Below the pieces are notes generated by a model. That model was not told the DNA's origin. It did not search any database and saw only the letters and a program-made list of their open reading frames with translations. The position numbers and the translations under genes were made by a program. Shown one piece after another: positions 50,445 through 60,451 of a stretch of DNA of 64,000 bases (position 1 is the stretch's first letter; each line of letters opens with the position of its first letter). This stretch comes from Enterobacter oligotrophicus (GTDB lineage: Bacteria; Pseudomonadota; Gammaproteobacteria; Enterobacterales; Enterobacteriaceae). The stretch spans positions 2,232,001 to 2,296,000 of the forward strand of contig NZ_AP019007.1 of assembly GCF_009176645.1 (NCBI RefSeq). Reading direction: 5' to 3'.

Positions 50445-51575
50445 TCAGCCGAAATAACTCAGAAGCGTATTGATCACCGTACGCTGATTAACTGGCGCGA
50501 GGTTGTAGAACAGAGGCAGACGGAGCAAACGCTCACTCTCTTTGGTGGTGTAGCGGTCTTCACCAGCAAACATGCCGAACGCTTCTCCAGCCGGGCTGGA
50601 ATGTAGCGGGATATAGTGGAAGACAGCCAAAATCTCAGCTTCTTTCAGCCAGGCAATCAGCTTGCTGCGATCGTCGTTATCGCGCAGCTTGATGTAGAAC
50701 ATATGGGCATTGTGAACACAATCTGCCGGAATGGTCGGCAGTTCAATGCGCCCGGCTTTCGCCAGCGGCTCCAGCGCGTCGTAGTAGGTTTGCCACAGGG
50801 AGAGGCGTTGCAGATTGATGCGCTCTGCCGCTTCCAGCTGCGCCCAGAGATATGCGGCCTGCAAGTCCGCCATCAGGTAGCTTGAGCCGATATCGCGCCA
50901 GGTGTACTTATCGACCTGCCCACGGAAGAACTGGCTGCGGTTAGTCCCTTTTTCACGGATCACTTCGGCACGCTCCACCAGCGCGCGATCGTTAATCAGC
51001 GTCGCGCCCCCCTCACCGCCCGCAGTGTAGTTTTTGGTTTCGTGGAAGCTAAAGCAGCCAATATGACCAATGGACCCCAGCGCGCGCCCTTTGTAGGTGG
51101 ACATCACACCCTGCGCGGCGTCTTCCACCACGAACAGGTTGTGCTTTTTGGCGATCGCCATGATGGTGTCCATTTCACAGGCCACACCCGCGTAATGAAC
51201 CGGAACAATAACGCGGGTTTTTTCGGTGATTGCCGCTTCAATCAACGTTTCGTCGATGTTCATGGTATCCGGGCGGATATCCACAAAGACGATTTTCGCC
51301 CCTCGCAGGACAAACGCGTTCGCCGTCGAAACGAAGGTATAGCTCGGCATGATCACTTCATCGCCAGGCTGGATGTCCAGCAGCAGCGCGGCCATCTCCA
51401 GGGATGCCGTACAGGACGGCGTCAGCAGCACTTTGGCGCTGTGAAAACGCTGTTCCATCCACTGCTGGCAACGACGGGTAAAACCGCCATCGCCGCAGAG
51501 TTTACCGCTGCCCATAGCAGACTGCATATAATCGAGTTCAGTTCCCACCACGGGAGGCGCATTAAATGGAATCAT
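50445..51575 (-). CDS. wecE: WecE, dTDP-4-amino-4,6-dideoxygalactose transaminase
   Basis: PLP enzyme of the DegT/DnrJ/EryC1 family that aminates dTDP-4-keto-6-deoxy-D-glucose using glutamate. The PLP lysine is K181 in SFHETKNYTAGGEGG. VEDAAQGVMSTYKG (near 150) supplies the PLP-contacting aspartate. The ATG at 51575 (MIPFNAPPVVGTELDY) gives 376 residues; a longer frame upstream only overlaps wecD. Its substrate is normally made by RffG, whose gene is missing from this operon. Confidence 0.96.
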   Translation of the reverse strand: MIPFNAPPVVGTELDYMQSAMGSGKLCGDGGFTRRCQQWMEQRFHSAKVLLTPSCTASLEMAALLLDIQPGDEVIMPSYTFVSTANAFVLRGAKIVFVDIRPDTMNIDETLIEAAITEKTRVIVPVHYAGVACEMDTIMAIAKKHNLFVVEDAAQGVMSTYKGRALGSIGHIGCFSFHETKNYTAGGEGGATLINDRALVERAEVIREKGTNRSQFFRGQVDKYTWRDIGSSYLMADLQAAYLWAQLEAAERINLQRLSLWQTYYDALEPLAKAGRIELPTIPADCVHNAHMFYIKLRDNDDRSKLIAWLKEAEILAVFHYIPLHSSPAGEAFGMFAGEDRYTTKESERLLRLPLFYNLAPVNQRTVINTLLSYFG

Positions 51576-51579
51576 CTTG

Positions 51580-52263
51580 TCACCTGTATAACCAGTAAGC
51601 CGTGGCGTCGATGTTGGCACCACTCGCAATATAACGTTTAAGCGCGGCAGTGTTGCCCATCTGGGTCGCCACCCGCAGCGTCGATACCTTTTGCTGCTGA
51701 GCCCAGTGTAACGCAGCCTGCATGAGCGTCTCGCCCATGCCGCGCCCGGCGAGTAAGCCGATGCGCGCCTCGCGCTCATTCAGCTTACGCAGCGAAACAA
51801 AGCCCTGAATCTGACCATCCGCTGCGCGAAAAATCAGACAAACGTGGTCAAATGTGCCCTTTACCGCATTCTCTACCCACTGAGCATAGAAACGCCCGCT
51901 GTCGTCAGGCGCATACCAGGGCGCGCGAAAGCGGCTCCGGGCAAACGCCTGCGCCGCCATCTGGCGCAGCACGGGGATATCCTGCTCCGTTGCAATTTCC
52001 GCGCCGGGTGCATCATGCCGGGTAAGCGTAATGGAAAGGTCAACCTCACCTTCGACCAGCCGGAAGCCATGCTGTTGAAGCACATCCAGCAGATCGGCAC
52101 GGTGCGCCGGAATTTTGGCCTGCACACGCGGCCAGGCAGCGAAATCCGCCTCAGAGAGTACAGGTGCATCCTCACTCACACGCACAATCGCTGAGGGAAG
52201 CGCAAAGAAAGTGCTTTCCCACTGAAGGGACTCAAGCACGCCATTGAGTGAACTCAACGCCAT
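51580..52263 (-). CDS. wecD: WecD, dTDP-fucosamine acetyltransferase
   Basis: GNAT enzyme that acetylates dTDP-4-amino-4,6-dideoxy-D-galactose to dTDP-Fuc4NAc. It is 227 residues against 224 in E. coli, with differences mainly in the first 80. The acetyl-CoA-binding motif is [20 protein letters not shown] (near 164). The C-terminus [16 protein letters not shown]...AYWLYR is conserved. The ATG overlaps the wecC stop by 10 bp (ATGGCGTTGA). In E. coli rffG and rffH intervene at this point. The N-terminus is the least certain part. Confidence 0.93.
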   Translation of the reverse strand: MALSSLNGVLESLQWESTFFALPSAIVRVSEDAPVLSEADFAAWPRVQAKIPAHRADLLDVLQQHGFRLVEGEVDLSITLTRHDAPGAEIATEQDIPVLRQMAAQAFARSRFRAPWYAPDDSGRFYAQWVENAVKGTFDHVCLIFRAADGQIQGFVSLRKLNEREARIGLLAGRGMGETLMQAALHWAQQQKVSTLRVATQMGNTAALKRYIASGANIDATAYWLYR

Positions 52264-53516
52264 ACGCCTTTGGTATCCACGACATACTGCTGTTTTACAG
52301 TATCGGCCGGTATAGCTTTGAACTCGTTGTGGTCCACCAGCAGCACCAGCACATCCGCCGTTGTCAGCGCATCATCCAGCGCGGTCAGCGTGCAGTGTCC
52401 CGCCAGTTTCGCGGGCAGCTCATGGATGTTTGGCTCAACCACCAGCGTTTCGCCCTTGTGCCATTCCGCAATCATCTCAGCAATTTCCATCGCCGGGCTT
52501 TCGCGCAGATCGTCAATGTTCGGTTTGAATGCCAGGCCAAAGCAGGCAATTTTCAACTCACTGGCGCGTTTTCCGGTGTCAGCCAGGCAATCCGCTACCG
52601 TGGCTTTGACCTGATTAAGCACCCAATGCGGCTTGCTGTCGTTCACTTCGCGCGCGGTGCGGATCAGGCGAGCCTGATTTGGATTTTGCGCCACAATAAA
52701 CCACGGGTCGACGGCGATACAGTGGCCGCCCACACCCGGACCTGGCTGGAGAATGTTCACACGCGGGTGACGATTCGCGAGACGAATCAACTCCCAGACG
52801 TTAATCCCCTGATCGGCACAAATCAGCGACAGTTCATTCGCGAAAGCAATGTTGACGTCGCGGAAGCTGTTTTCCGTCAGCTTGCACATTTCAGCGGTGC
52901 GGGAGTTGGTGACCACGCATTCGCCTTCCAGGAAAATCTTATACAGCTCGCTGGCGCGCGCGGAGCAGACAGGTGTCATACCGCCAATCACGCGGTCGTT
53001 TTTAATCAGTTCGACCATCACCTGGCCCGGCAGCACACGCTCAGGGCAGTAGGCGATATTAATATCAGCCTGTTCACCCGCCTGCTGCGGGAAGCTGAGA
53101 TCAGGACGCGCTTCGGCCAGCCACTGGGCCATCTGTTCAGTCGCGCCGACAGGCGAAGTGGATTCAAGGATGACCAGCGCCCCTTTCTTCAGCACCGGCG
53201 CAATGGATTTTGCTGCCGCCTCAACATACGCCATATCGGGTTCATGGTCGCCTTTGAATGGCGTCGGGACGGCAATCAGGTAAGCGTCAGCCTCTACCGG
53301 CGTGGTGCTGGCTCGCAGGTATCCACCGTCCACAGCCGCTTTAACCACGCGGTCGAGATCCGGCTCCACAATATGAATTTCGCCACGGTTGATGGTTTCC
53401 ACCGCCCGCGCGTTGATGTCTATGCCTACAACCTGCTTTTGACGAGAGGCGAAGGCCGCCGCAGTAGGCAGCCCGATATAGCCAAGACCCACGACAGAGA
53501 TGGTAGTAAAACTCAT
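52254..53516 (-). CDS. wecC: WecC, UDP-ManNAc dehydrogenase
   Basis: Oxidises UDP-N-acetyl-D-mannosamine twice with NAD to UDP-ManNAcA. UDP-glucose/GDP-mannose dehydrogenase family, 420 residues. The Rossmann motif is [10 protein letters not shown] (8-17) and the catalytic cysteine C266 is in [14 protein letters not shown]. The C-terminal UDP-binding domain includes [19 protein letters not shown] (near 314). Its ATG overlaps the wecB stop by 4 bp, and its own stop lies inside the first codons of wecD. Confidence 0.96.
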   Translation of the reverse strand: MSFTTISVVGLGYIGLPTAAAFASRQKQVVGIDINARAVETINRGEIHIVEPDLDRVVKAAVDGGYLRASTTPVEADAYLIAVPTPFKGDHEPDMAYVEAAAKSIAPVLKKGALVILESTSPVGATEQMAQWLAEARPDLSFPQQAGEQADINIAYCPERVLPGQVMVELIKNDRVIGGMTPVCSARASELYKIFLEGECVVTNSRTAEMCKLTENSFRDVNIAFANELSLICADQGINVWELIRLANRHPRVNILQPGPGVGGHCIAVDPWFIVAQNPNQARLIRTAREVNDSKPHWVLNQVKATVADCLADTGKRASELKIACFGLAFKPNIDDLRESPAMEIAEMIAEWHKGETLVVEPNIHELPAKLAGHCTLTALDDALTTADVLVLLVDHNEFKAIPADTVKQQYVVDTKGVWR

Positions 53517-54643
53517 AGCGATACCCGATTGTGTTTAAGTGCGTGCAAAATACGACCACAAGCCTGCCCATCACCATAAGGGTTATGGGCCCGGCTCATT
53601 GCCTGATACTCTTCTTCATCGTGCAGCAAGCGCGTAACTTCCTCGACAATAAGACGCGTATCGGTGCCGACCAGACGCACCGTACCGGCTTTCACCGCCT
53701 CCGGGCGTTCCGTCGTTTCACGCATCACCAGCACCGGCTTGCCGAGGGACGGCGCTTCTTCCTGAATACCGCCGGAATCGGTCAGGATCAACCACGCGTG
53801 GTTCATCAGCCAGACAAACGGCATGTAATCCTGCGGCTCAATCAGCAAGACGTTTTCAACATGCCCCAGAATACGATTCACCGGCTCACTGACGTTAGGG
53901 TTGAGATGCACCGGATAGACAATCTGCACATCTTCATTCTGCGCGGCAATTTCCGCCAGCGCATGGCAAATCTGCTCGAAGCCACGACCAAAACTCTCGC
54001 GGCGGTGGCCTGTCACCAGAATCGTCTTTTTGCCGTTATGCAAAAACGGGTAACGCGCAGCAAGTTCGGCCTTTAGCTCGTCGTTTGCCAGTACCCGATC
54101 GCGGACCCAAATCAGCGCATCGATCACCGTATTTCCGGTCACAAAAATTTTGTTATCCGCGATATTTTCACGCAGCAGGTTCTGGCGGGAGTTTTCTGTT
54201 GGCGCAAAATGATACATCGCCAGATGCCCGGTGAGCGTGCGGTTGGCCTCTTCCGGCCACGGGGAATAGAGATTGCCGGTGCGCAACCCCGCTTCCACAT
54301 GTCCAACAGGAATACGCTGATAGAACGCAGCCAGGCTGGTCGCCACGGTGGTAGTGGTATCGCCATGCACCAGCACCACATCAGGCTTAAATGACTCCAG
54401 AATGGGCTTCAGCTCTTGCAGAATACGGCAGGTGATCTCCGTCAACCCTTGTCCCGGCTTCATAATATTGAGGTCGTAATCCGGAACAATAGAAAAGAGA
54501 GTCAAAACCTGATCGAGCATCTCCCGGTGCTGGGCGGTCACACATACTTTCGCTTCAATATCAGGATCTCTGGCCAGCGCATGAACCAGAGGTGCCATCT
54601 TGATGGCCTCCGGCCTGGTGCCAAATACGGTAAGTACTTTCAC
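53513..54643 (-). CDS. wecB: WecB, UDP-GlcNAc 2-epimerase
   Basis: Non-hydrolysing epimerase that makes UDP-ManNAc for ECA. The 376 residues match E. coli. The known active-site residues are in place: D95 (HGDTTTT), E117 (HVEAGLR), E131 (PEEANR) and H213 (TGHRRES). The family opening [18 protein letters not shown] is intact. It lies 56 bp after wzzE, with a perfect 10-bp hairpin in the gap. Confidence 0.97.
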   Translation of the reverse strand: MKVLTVFGTRPEAIKMAPLVHALARDPDIEAKVCVTAQHREMLDQVLTLFSIVPDYDLNIMKPGQGLTEITCRILQELKPILESFKPDVVLVHGDTTTTVATSLAAFYQRIPVGHVEAGLRTGNLYSPWPEEANRTLTGHLAMYHFAPTENSRQNLLRENIADNKIFVTGNTVIDALIWVRDRVLANDELKAELAARYPFLHNGKKTILVTGHRRESFGRGFEQICHALAEIAAQNEDVQIVYPVHLNPNVSEPVNRILGHVENVLLIEPQDYMPFVWLMNHAWLILTDSGGIQEEAPSLGKPVLVMRETTERPEAVKAGTVRLVGTDTRLIVEEVTRLLHDEEEYQAMSRAHNPYGDGQACGRILHALKHNRVSL

Positions 54644-54663
54644 ATCGATTCTCTTCGATTAGG

Positions 54664-54687
54664 CGATGAAGGCCGCAGCCTTCATCG
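54664..54687 (-). other. perfect hairpin between wzzE and wecB
   Basis: CGATGAAGGC (54664-54673) and GCCTTCATCG (54678-54687) form a 10-bp perfect stem with a four-base loop. There is no U tract on the minus strand, so it is more likely an mRNA processing or stability element than a terminator. It does not match the REP consensus seen elsewhere in the window. Confidence 0.65.
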
Positions 54688-54699
54688 TAGACGGCGTTC

Positions 54700-55749
54700 T
54701 TAATTTGTGCGACGACGCATTAACGCCACGCCAGCGCCAGTCAGTGCACCCACAATCCCCCACATAATCATCAGGAATGCGCGACGCGGACTATCGCGTT
54801 TTACAGGTTCTTCAGGTGTTCTCAAATAACGATAGGTCTGAAAACGCGGGTCTAACGTTGGACCCACGTTCAGCGTATTGAGCATGGCGCGGTTTTGGTC
54901 GTAATCGAGGTCAAAATCAGGGCCAACGGCCTGCAGATTTTCCAGACGCGCCTGCAGCATTGGACGGCCCAGGAGGAACATTTCGGAGTCAGGCAGTTGA
55001 TCGGCTGGAACGTCTGTTTCGCTGCGGGAAATATTGCGCTGCTCTGCGATCTTCAACGCCTGCTCAATATTATGGACGCGACGAGAGAAAATGGCCTTCG
55101 CCACCTCTTCCTGACGTTTCACCTGCGCCTTCATCTGAATAGTACGGGCAGCCCAGGCTCCTTTCAGTTCATCGTTGAGATGGCTCGCCGCACGCTGGCT
55201 GGCAAACGCAACGTACTGACGCAGCAGGTTATTGGCATCCGGCGCAGTTTCCGCGATCAGCTTCACGCTGTCGTTGATATTACGCAGCACGTCACCCGGC
55301 ATAAACTGGATATTGTTAATCATGTCATCCAGCAGCGCGGCGTCAACTTTGCTATTACCGACCATACGCTGCTTGTAATAATCCGTCTGCGACCAGAAAT
55401 CACGACGCGTATCCCAGGAAGCAAGCTGCATCACAAATTCTTTATAGGCCTCATCCATCACGGAAGCCTGATCTGGCGTGGCAAGGTTCGCCTTGATATC
55501 CAGATTACGCAGGAACTGCTGCTGGGAATAAAATCCTCCCAGCATGTTAACCGTTGGTCTGTCTGTAATCGCCGTGGCGCTCCACTCTTGTTTTGCAAAG
55601 AACGTGTAGGCAAGTGCAAGCAGTGCGAACCCTAATGCGAGCCCGGCAATCCAGAGCTTGCCCTTCCATAACACGCGAAACAAACCACGAATATCCAGTT
55701 CATTCTCAGTTACCACTGATTTCGCTCCCGCCAACGGTTGAGTCATCAT
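54700..55749 (-). CDS. wzzE: WzzE, ECA chain-length regulator
   Basis: Polysaccharide co-polymerase (PCP1) that sets ECA chain length and cyclic ECA formation. Two membrane helices flank a periplasmic helical domain: about 31-51 (KLWIAGLALGFALLALAYTF) and about 325-343 (RAFLMIMWGIVGALTGAGVAL). The proline-rich PEEPVKRDSP precedes the second helix. It is 349 residues, about one more than E. coli. It lies 10 bp after wecA. Confidence 0.96.
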   Translation of the reverse strand: MMTQPLAGAKSVVTENELDIRGLFRVLWKGKLWIAGLALGFALLALAYTFFAKQEWSATAITDRPTVNMLGGFYSQQQFLRNLDIKANLATPDQASVMDEAYKEFVMQLASWDTRRDFWSQTDYYKQRMVGNSKVDAALLDDMINNIQFMPGDVLRNINDSVKLIAETAPDANNLLRQYVAFASQRAASHLNDELKGAWAARTIQMKAQVKRQEEVAKAIFSRRVHNIEQALKIAEQRNISRSETDVPADQLPDSEMFLLGRPMLQARLENLQAVGPDFDLDYDQNRAMLNTLNVGPTLDPRFQTYRYLRTPEEPVKRDSPRRAFLMIMWGIVGALTGAGVALMRRRTN

Positions 55750-55759
55750 AGTCCCGGTT

Positions 55760-56863
55760 TTACTTAGTTAATGTTGTGTTTTTGCCACTGTTCCGACGCA
55801 TCCTGCGTTTTACACGTTTGATGAACCGCGCAACTTTCCATGCGCGCTTAATGCAGTAACCGTACAGGAAAAATGCTAGCAAGAATAATACCAACATTAC
55901 CCATTCAGGAATGAAATGAGCATATTCTGCTGCAACACCAATCCCGGCAAGGATCGCCGCAGCCAGAGTGATCAGAACAAACGCCTGGCGGGAAGTAAAA
56001 CCGGCGCGCATGATCAGGTGATGAATGTGCTGGCGATCGGGGGAGAACGGGCTCATACCTTTACGCAGACGGCGATACATAATCGCCACCATGTCCATCA
56101 ATGGAATGGCAATGATCCACAGTGCGGTCACGGGGCTAATTGGATGCGTTTTACCCTGGGTGGTTTCCAGCAAAATCCAGATAACGGTGAAGCCAATCAG
56201 GGTACTGCCCGCATCGCCCATAAACACTTTATAGCGACGCCCGAGAACACCCAGGTTGAGACAGATATAAGGCAGGATGGCAGCAATCATGGCAAAGCAC
56301 CACATTGACAGGCTGTATTGACCATCAAACCATAAAATGATGCCGATAGCGGCAAACGAAACAGAGGACAACCCGCCGAGCAGACCGTCGATACCATCAA
56401 CCATGTTGAACGCGTTAATTGCCGCCCAGACGGCAAACAGCGTCAGGAAGAAACCAAAGGGCCCCAGTACCAGCTCCCACGGGCCAAAGACATAACCCAG
56501 GCTTCTCAGGTACAGGCCACCAACCACCATCATGATGACGCCGATCGCCGCCTGCACAGTGGCGCGGAACTTCACACTGATATCAAATCGATCATCAAGC
56601 GCCCCGACTAACACCAGTACGCCCGCACATGCCAGATAGAGCGCGGCATGCGGAATATAGTAATCCGCGATTCCGAATGTGAAACAGATGCCTGCGTAAA
56701 CCGAGATCCCCCCCACCAGCGGGATAAGTCCCTGATGACGTTTACGGAAATTCGGTTTGTCCACTAACCCAATTCTTTTTGCTACCTTGCGCGCAATAAA
56801 TAAAAAACAGGTTGTGAATAAAAAAATACTGATCAGCTCAGTTACTGCAGTGAGTAGATTCAC
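55760..56863 (-). CDS. wecA: WecA, UDP-GlcNAc:undecaprenyl-P GlcNAc-1-P transferase
   Basis: Starts ECA (and many O antigens) by loading GlcNAc-1-phosphate onto undecaprenyl phosphate. It is a polytopic membrane enzyme of 367 residues, as in E. coli. Conserved aspartate motifs are GALDDRFDIS (near 86), AFNMVDGIDGLLGG (near 152) and FMGDAGSTLIGF (near 213); the HIHH loop follows near 278. The start is a GTG ((M)NLLTAVTELISI), as in E. coli. It is first gene of the wec operon, downstream of rho. Confidence 0.97.
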   Translation of the reverse strand: MNLLTAVTELISIFLFTTCFLFIARKVAKRIGLVDKPNFRKRHQGLIPLVGGISVYAGICFTFGIADYYIPHAALYLACAGVLVLVGALDDRFDISVKFRATVQAAIGVIMMVVGGLYLRSLGYVFGPWELVLGPFGFFLTLFAVWAAINAFNMVDGIDGLLGGLSSVSFAAIGIILWFDGQYSLSMWCFAMIAAILPYICLNLGVLGRRYKVFMGDAGSTLIGFTVIWILLETTQGKTHPISPVTALWIIAIPLMDMVAIMYRRLRKGMSPFSPDRQHIHHLIMRAGFTSRQAFVLITLAAAILAGIGVAAEYAHFIPEWVMLVLFLLAFFLYGYCIKRAWKVARFIKRVKRRMRRNSGKNTTLTK

Positions 56864-57060
56864 AATGGATTGCTCTCAACAAATGTTAGTCCCGGAAGTA
56901 TAACCATGAAGCCTCTGCCTCAGAAGGATTAAAGACAGCCTCTTACCACTCCCTTTGTATGTTTTTCAATCAATTATTTCTTTGACTGTGCAAACCGTCC
57001 TATTGTCGCACCGACAGTTCAAAAATGGGAGTCTGTGGTAATAGCGTATAGTCCATAAAT

Positions 57061-57090
57061 GAAAAACGCCACGTAAAAACGTGGCGTTTA
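57061..57090 (-). terminator. rho-independent terminator of rho
   Basis: AAACGCCACGT (57064-57074) and ACGTGGCGTTT (57079-57089) form an 11-bp perfect stem, with five Ts following on the minus strand. The wec promoter must lie in the remaining 170 bp to wecA; I could not pick a convincing pair of hexamers there. Confidence 0.92.
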
Positions 57091-57105
57091 CTGGGATTAT
57101 TTGCG

Positions 57106-58365
57106 TTACGAGCGTTTCATCATGTCGAAGAAATCGTCGTTTGTTTTGGTCATCGCCAGCTTATTGATGAGGAATTCCATTGCGTCGATTTCGCCCATTG
57201 GGTGAATGATTTTGCGCAAAATCCACATTTTCTGCAGCTCTTCCTGAGTGGTGAGCAGCTCTTCCTTACGCGTACCGGAACGGTTGTAGTCGATAGCCGG
57301 GAAGACGCGTTTTTCAGCAATTTTACGAGAGAGGTGCAGTTCCATGTTGCCTGTACCTTTAAACTCTTCGTAGATAACCTCATCCATCTTCGAACCGGTG
57401 TCGATAAGCGCCGTTGCGATGATGGTCAGGCTACCGCCCTCTTCCACGTTACGTGCCGCACCGAAGAAACGCTTCGGACGGTGCAGGGCGTTGGCATCCA
57501 CACCACCGGTCAATACTTTACCGGAAGCCGGGACAACGGTGTTGTAAGCGCGCGCCAGACGGGTGATGGAGTCGAGCAGGATGATCACGTCTTTTTTGTG
57601 CTCAACCAGGCGTTTCGCCTTCTCAATAACCATTTCCGCAACCTGAACGTGACGGGAGGCTGGTTCGTCAAAGGTGGAAGCCACAACTTCACCTTTCACC
57701 AGACGCTGCATCTCGGTCACTTCTTCCGGACGTTCGTCAATCAGCAGCACCATCAGCACACAGTCTGGGTGGTTGTAGGCGATGCTCTGCGCGATATTCT
57801 GCAGCAGCATGGTTTTACCCGCTTTTGGCGGTGCCACAATCAGGCCACGCTGACCGCGACCGATTGGCGAGGCCAGATCCAGAACGCGAGCGGTTAAGTC
57901 TTCGGTTGAACCGTTACCACGCTCCATGCGCAGGCGAGAGTTCGCGTGCAGCGGCGTTAAGTTCTCAAACAGGATCTTATTGCGCGAGTTTTCGGGTTTA
58001 TCGTAGTTAACTTCGTTAACTTTCAACAGCGCAAAGTAGCGTTCACCCTCTTTAGGAGGACGAATCTTACCTGAAATGGTGTCACCAGTGCGGAGGTTGA
58101 AACGGCGGATTTGGCTAGGGGATACGTAGATGTCGTCAGGGCCGGCGAGGTAGGAGCTGTCTGCAGAGCGGAGGAAACCAAATCCGTCTTGCAATATCTC
58201 CAGCACACCGTCGCCAAAGATATCTTCGCCACTCTTAGCGTGCTGCTTCAGGATGGCGAAAATGATGTCCTGCTTGCGCATACGGGCCTGGTTTTCCAGT
58301 CCCATATTTTCGCCGAGAGTGATCAGCTCAGAAACCGGCGTATTCTTTAATTCGGTAAGATTCAT
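57106..58365 (-). CDS. rho: Rho, transcription termination factor
   Basis: Hexameric RNA-dependent ATPase that ends untranslated transcripts. The ATG at 58365 ([17 protein letters not shown]) gives 419 residues as in E. coli; upstream in-frame codons belong to the leader. The helical N-domain (1-47) precedes the cold-shock-like RNA-binding domain ([16 protein letters not shown], 60-75). Walker A is PPKAGKTML (about 179-187), and [14 protein letters not shown] (Walker B region) and the R loop [12 protein letters not shown] follow. A rhoL-like leader ORF precedes it. In E. coli rho is autoregulated in this leader. Confidence 0.98.
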   Translation of the reverse strand: MNLTELKNTPVSELITLGENMGLENQARMRKQDIIFAILKQHAKSGEDIFGDGVLEILQDGFGFLRSADSSYLAGPDDIYVSPSQIRRFNLRTGDTISGKIRPPKEGERYFALLKVNEVNYDKPENSRNKILFENLTPLHANSRLRMERGNGSTEDLTARVLDLASPIGRGQRGLIVAPPKAGKTMLLQNIAQSIAYNHPDCVLMVLLIDERPEEVTEMQRLVKGEVVASTFDEPASRHVQVAEMVIEKAKRLVEHKKDVIILLDSITRLARAYNTVVPASGKVLTGGVDANALHRPKRFFGAARNVEEGGSLTIIATALIDTGSKMDEVIYEEFKGTGNMELHLSRKIAEKRVFPAIDYNRSGTRKEELLTTQEELQKMWILRKIIHPMGEIDAMEFLINKLAMTKTNDDFFDMMKRS

Positions 58366-58453
58366 AATGGTGTGGGTTCTTAAACTCGGGGTGATTCTCG
58401 AACTTAATGTTGTGAATGGTATGGCAGGGTCATCCATGCCTGTTTAGCGGCCA

Positions 58454-58555
58454 TCAACTCATGTCTGTTCGCTGTCTGGTTACAGGGAAAAAACGCAGAA
58501 CTGAAACGACAAGACGGATTGAGTGACAAGCCCGGAATCTAGCAACTTCACGCAT
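58454..58555 (-). CDS. rhoL: rhoL-like leader peptide, 33 aa
   Basis: A 33-codon frame in the rho leader starts at the ATG at 58555 and ends in TGA. Its ends resemble E. coli RhoL (MR at the start, PVTRQRTDMS against PVTRQRKDMSR at the end), but the middle reads in another frame, consistent with compensating indels. No strong ribosome-binding site is visible. Nucleotide conservation with E. coli is higher than peptide conservation, which suggests the RNA matters more than the peptide. The rest of 58366-58705 holds no other gene apart from an inverted repeat. Confidence 0.5.
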   Translation of the reverse strand: MREVARFRACHSIRLVVSVLRFFPVTRQRTDMS

Positions 58556-58653
58556 TGTTTATGTCAGCAACGGGAAGTATCGGGTAAAACAGATTCAAAC
58601 AACAAGATATGTTTAAAACGAAGTCATAGCTAACTTAGCACGACTAAAGCCGG

Positions 58654-58691
58654 GCGTCCAGAGATCCACACAATTTAGGCGCTCTGGACGC
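58654..58691. repeat. 10-bp inverted repeat between trxA and rho leader
   Basis: GCGTCCAGAG (58654-58663) and CTCTGGACGC (58682-58691) are perfect inverted copies 18 bp apart. They begin 14 bp after the trxA stop on the minus strand. No T tract follows, so it is not a classical terminator. It may stabilise the trxA 3' end. Confidence 0.65.
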
Positions 58692-58705
58692 GCAGCTGAG
58701 AAACC

Positions 58706-59035
58706 TTACGCCAGGTTAGCGTCGAGGAACTCTTTCAGTTGACCTTTGGACAGTGCGCCCACTTTGGTCGCCGCCACTTCGCCGTTTTTGAACAGCAGCA
58801 GGGTCGGGATGCCACGGATGCCGTATTTTGGCGCGGTGCCAGGGTTCTGGTCGATATTCAGCTTGGCAACGGTCAGTTTGCCCTGATATTCGTCAGCGAT
58901 CTCATCCAGAATCGGGGCGATCATTTTGCAAGGACCACACCATTCAGCCCAGAAATCGACGAGGGTCAGCCCGTCAGCCTTAAGTACGTCCGTGTCAAAA
59001 CTGTCGTCAGTCAGGTGAATAATTTTATCGCTCAT
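58706..59035 (-). CDS. trxA: TrxA, thioredoxin 1
   Basis: General protein disulfide reductase and hydrogen donor. The redox motif WCGPC is at 32-36. The buried D27 and the cis-proline loop GIRGIPTLL (near 72) are in place. The ATG at 59035 ([13 protein letters not shown]) gives 109 residues as in E. coli, with GGAG nine bases upstream. It is divergent from rhlB and upstream of rho. Confidence 0.98.
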   Translation of the reverse strand: MSDKIIHLTDDSFDTDVLKADGLTLVDFWAEWCGPCKMIAPILDEIADEYQGKLTVAKLNIDQNPGTAPKYGIRGIPTLLLFKNGEVAATKVGALSKGQLKEFLDANLA

Positions 59036-59179
59036 ATATAACTCCACAGGAATAAGCCTGGTGCGTTGATTTTGCCTTCATCAACGACGTGTTGATGTCG
59101 CATTAACCAACTAAAGGTTGACTTTATTTCACCGGATACGCTTTCGTAAAGCAATAGTAAGCTGATATTCTACCACACT

Positions 59180-60445
59180 ATGAGCAAAACACATTTAACA
59201 GAACAGAAGTTTTCCGACTTCGCCCTGCACCCAAAGGTGATCGAAGCCCTTGAAACTAAAGGGTTTCATAACTGCACGCCCATTCAGGCTCTCGCCCTGC
59301 CGCTGACGCTGGCTGGCCGCGATGTTGCAGGGCAGGCGCAAACCGGTACTGGCAAAACGATGGCGTTTTTAACGTCAACGTTTCATTATTTACTTTCTCA
59401 CCCAGCGATTGCAGACCGCAAAGTTAACCAGCCGCGCGCGCTAATTATGGCCCCGACGCGAGAACTGGCGGTACAGATCCACGCAGACGCTGAACCTCTG
59501 GCGCAAGCAACCGGCCTGAAACTGGGCCTGGCTTACGGCGGCGACGGTTACGATAAGCAGCTTAAGGTGCTGGAAAGCGGCGTGGATATCCTGATTGGGA
59601 CCACGGGCCGTCTTATCGACTACGCAAAACAGAATCACATCAACCTTGGCGCAATTCAGGTTGTGGTGTTGGATGAAGCTGACCGCATGTACGATCTGGG
59701 CTTCATTAAAGACATCCGCTGGCTGTTCCGCCGTATGCCTGCGGCAAATCAGCGCCTGAACATGCTGTTCTCCGCCACCCTTTCTTACCGCGTGCGCGAA
59801 CTGGCGTTTGAACAGATGAACAACGCCGAGTATGTGGAAGTGGAACCAGAGCAGAAAACGGGCCACCGCATTAAAGAAGAGCTCTTCTATCCGTCTAATG
59901 AAGAGAAGATGCGCCTGCTGCAAACGCTGATTGAAGAAGAGTGGCCAGATCGCGCCATTATCTTTGCGAACACCAAACATCGCTGTGAAGATATCTGGGG
60001 CCATCTGGCGGCAGACGGTCACCGCGTTGGCCTGCTGACCGGCGACGTCGCGCAGAAAAAACGCCTGCGTATTCTCGACGAATTCACCCGTGGCGACCTG
60101 GATATTCTGGTTGCAACCGACGTAGCCGCTCGTGGCCTGCACATTCCTGCCGTCACGCACGTCTTTAACTATGACCTGCCGGATGACTGCGAAGATTACG
60201 TCCACCGCATTGGTCGTACCGGTCGCGCAGGTGCAAGCGGTCACTCGATTAGCCTTGCGTGTGAAGAGTATGCGCTGAATCTTCCGGCCATTGAGACCTA
60301 CATCGGTCACTCTATTCCGCAAAGCAAATACAACCCGGAAGCGCTGTTAAGCGAACTGCCGCCGCCGAAGCGCCTTACCCGCGCCCGCTCTGGCAATGGC
60401 CCGCGCCGTTCCGGTGCACCGCGTAATCGTCGTCGTTCAGGTTAA
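59180..60445 (+). CDS. rhlB: RhlB, RNA degradosome DEAD-box helicase
   Basis: ATP-dependent RNA helicase that unwinds structured RNA for RNase E and PNPase. It is 421 residues, as in E. coli. The Q motif region is [10 protein letters not shown]...[10 protein letters not shown], with motif I QTGTGKT (54-60), DEAD at 165-168, SAT near 198 and motif [12 protein letters not shown] near 336. The basic C-terminal tail ([19 protein letters not shown]) binds RNA. gppA follows 6 bp later. Confidence 0.97.
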   Translation: MSKTHLTEQKFSDFALHPKVIEALETKGFHNCTPIQALALPLTLAGRDVAGQAQTGTGKTMAFLTSTFHYLLSHPAIADRKVNQPRALIMAPTRELAVQIHADAEPLAQATGLKLGLAYGGDGYDKQLKVLESGVDILIGTTGRLIDYAKQNHINLGAIQVVVLDEADRMYDLGFIKDIRWLFRRMPAANQRLNMLFSATLSYRVRELAFEQMNNAEYVEVEPEQKTGHRIKEELFYPSNEEKMRLLQTLIEEEWPDRAIIFANTKHRCEDIWGHLAADGHRVGLLTGDVAQKKRLRILDEFTRGDLDILVATDVAARGLHIPAVTHVFNYDLPDDCEDYVHRIGRTGRAGASGHSISLACEEYALNLPAIETYIGHSIPQSKYNPEALLSELPPPKRLTRARSGNGPRRSGAPRNRRRSG

Positions 60446-60451
60446 GAAAAT

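Noticed and set aside
52248..53579. 443-codon open frame antisense to wecC and the end of wecB
   Set aside because: Composition is that of a shadow frame and it crosses a coding junction on the other strand. wecC is full length with its catalytic cysteine.
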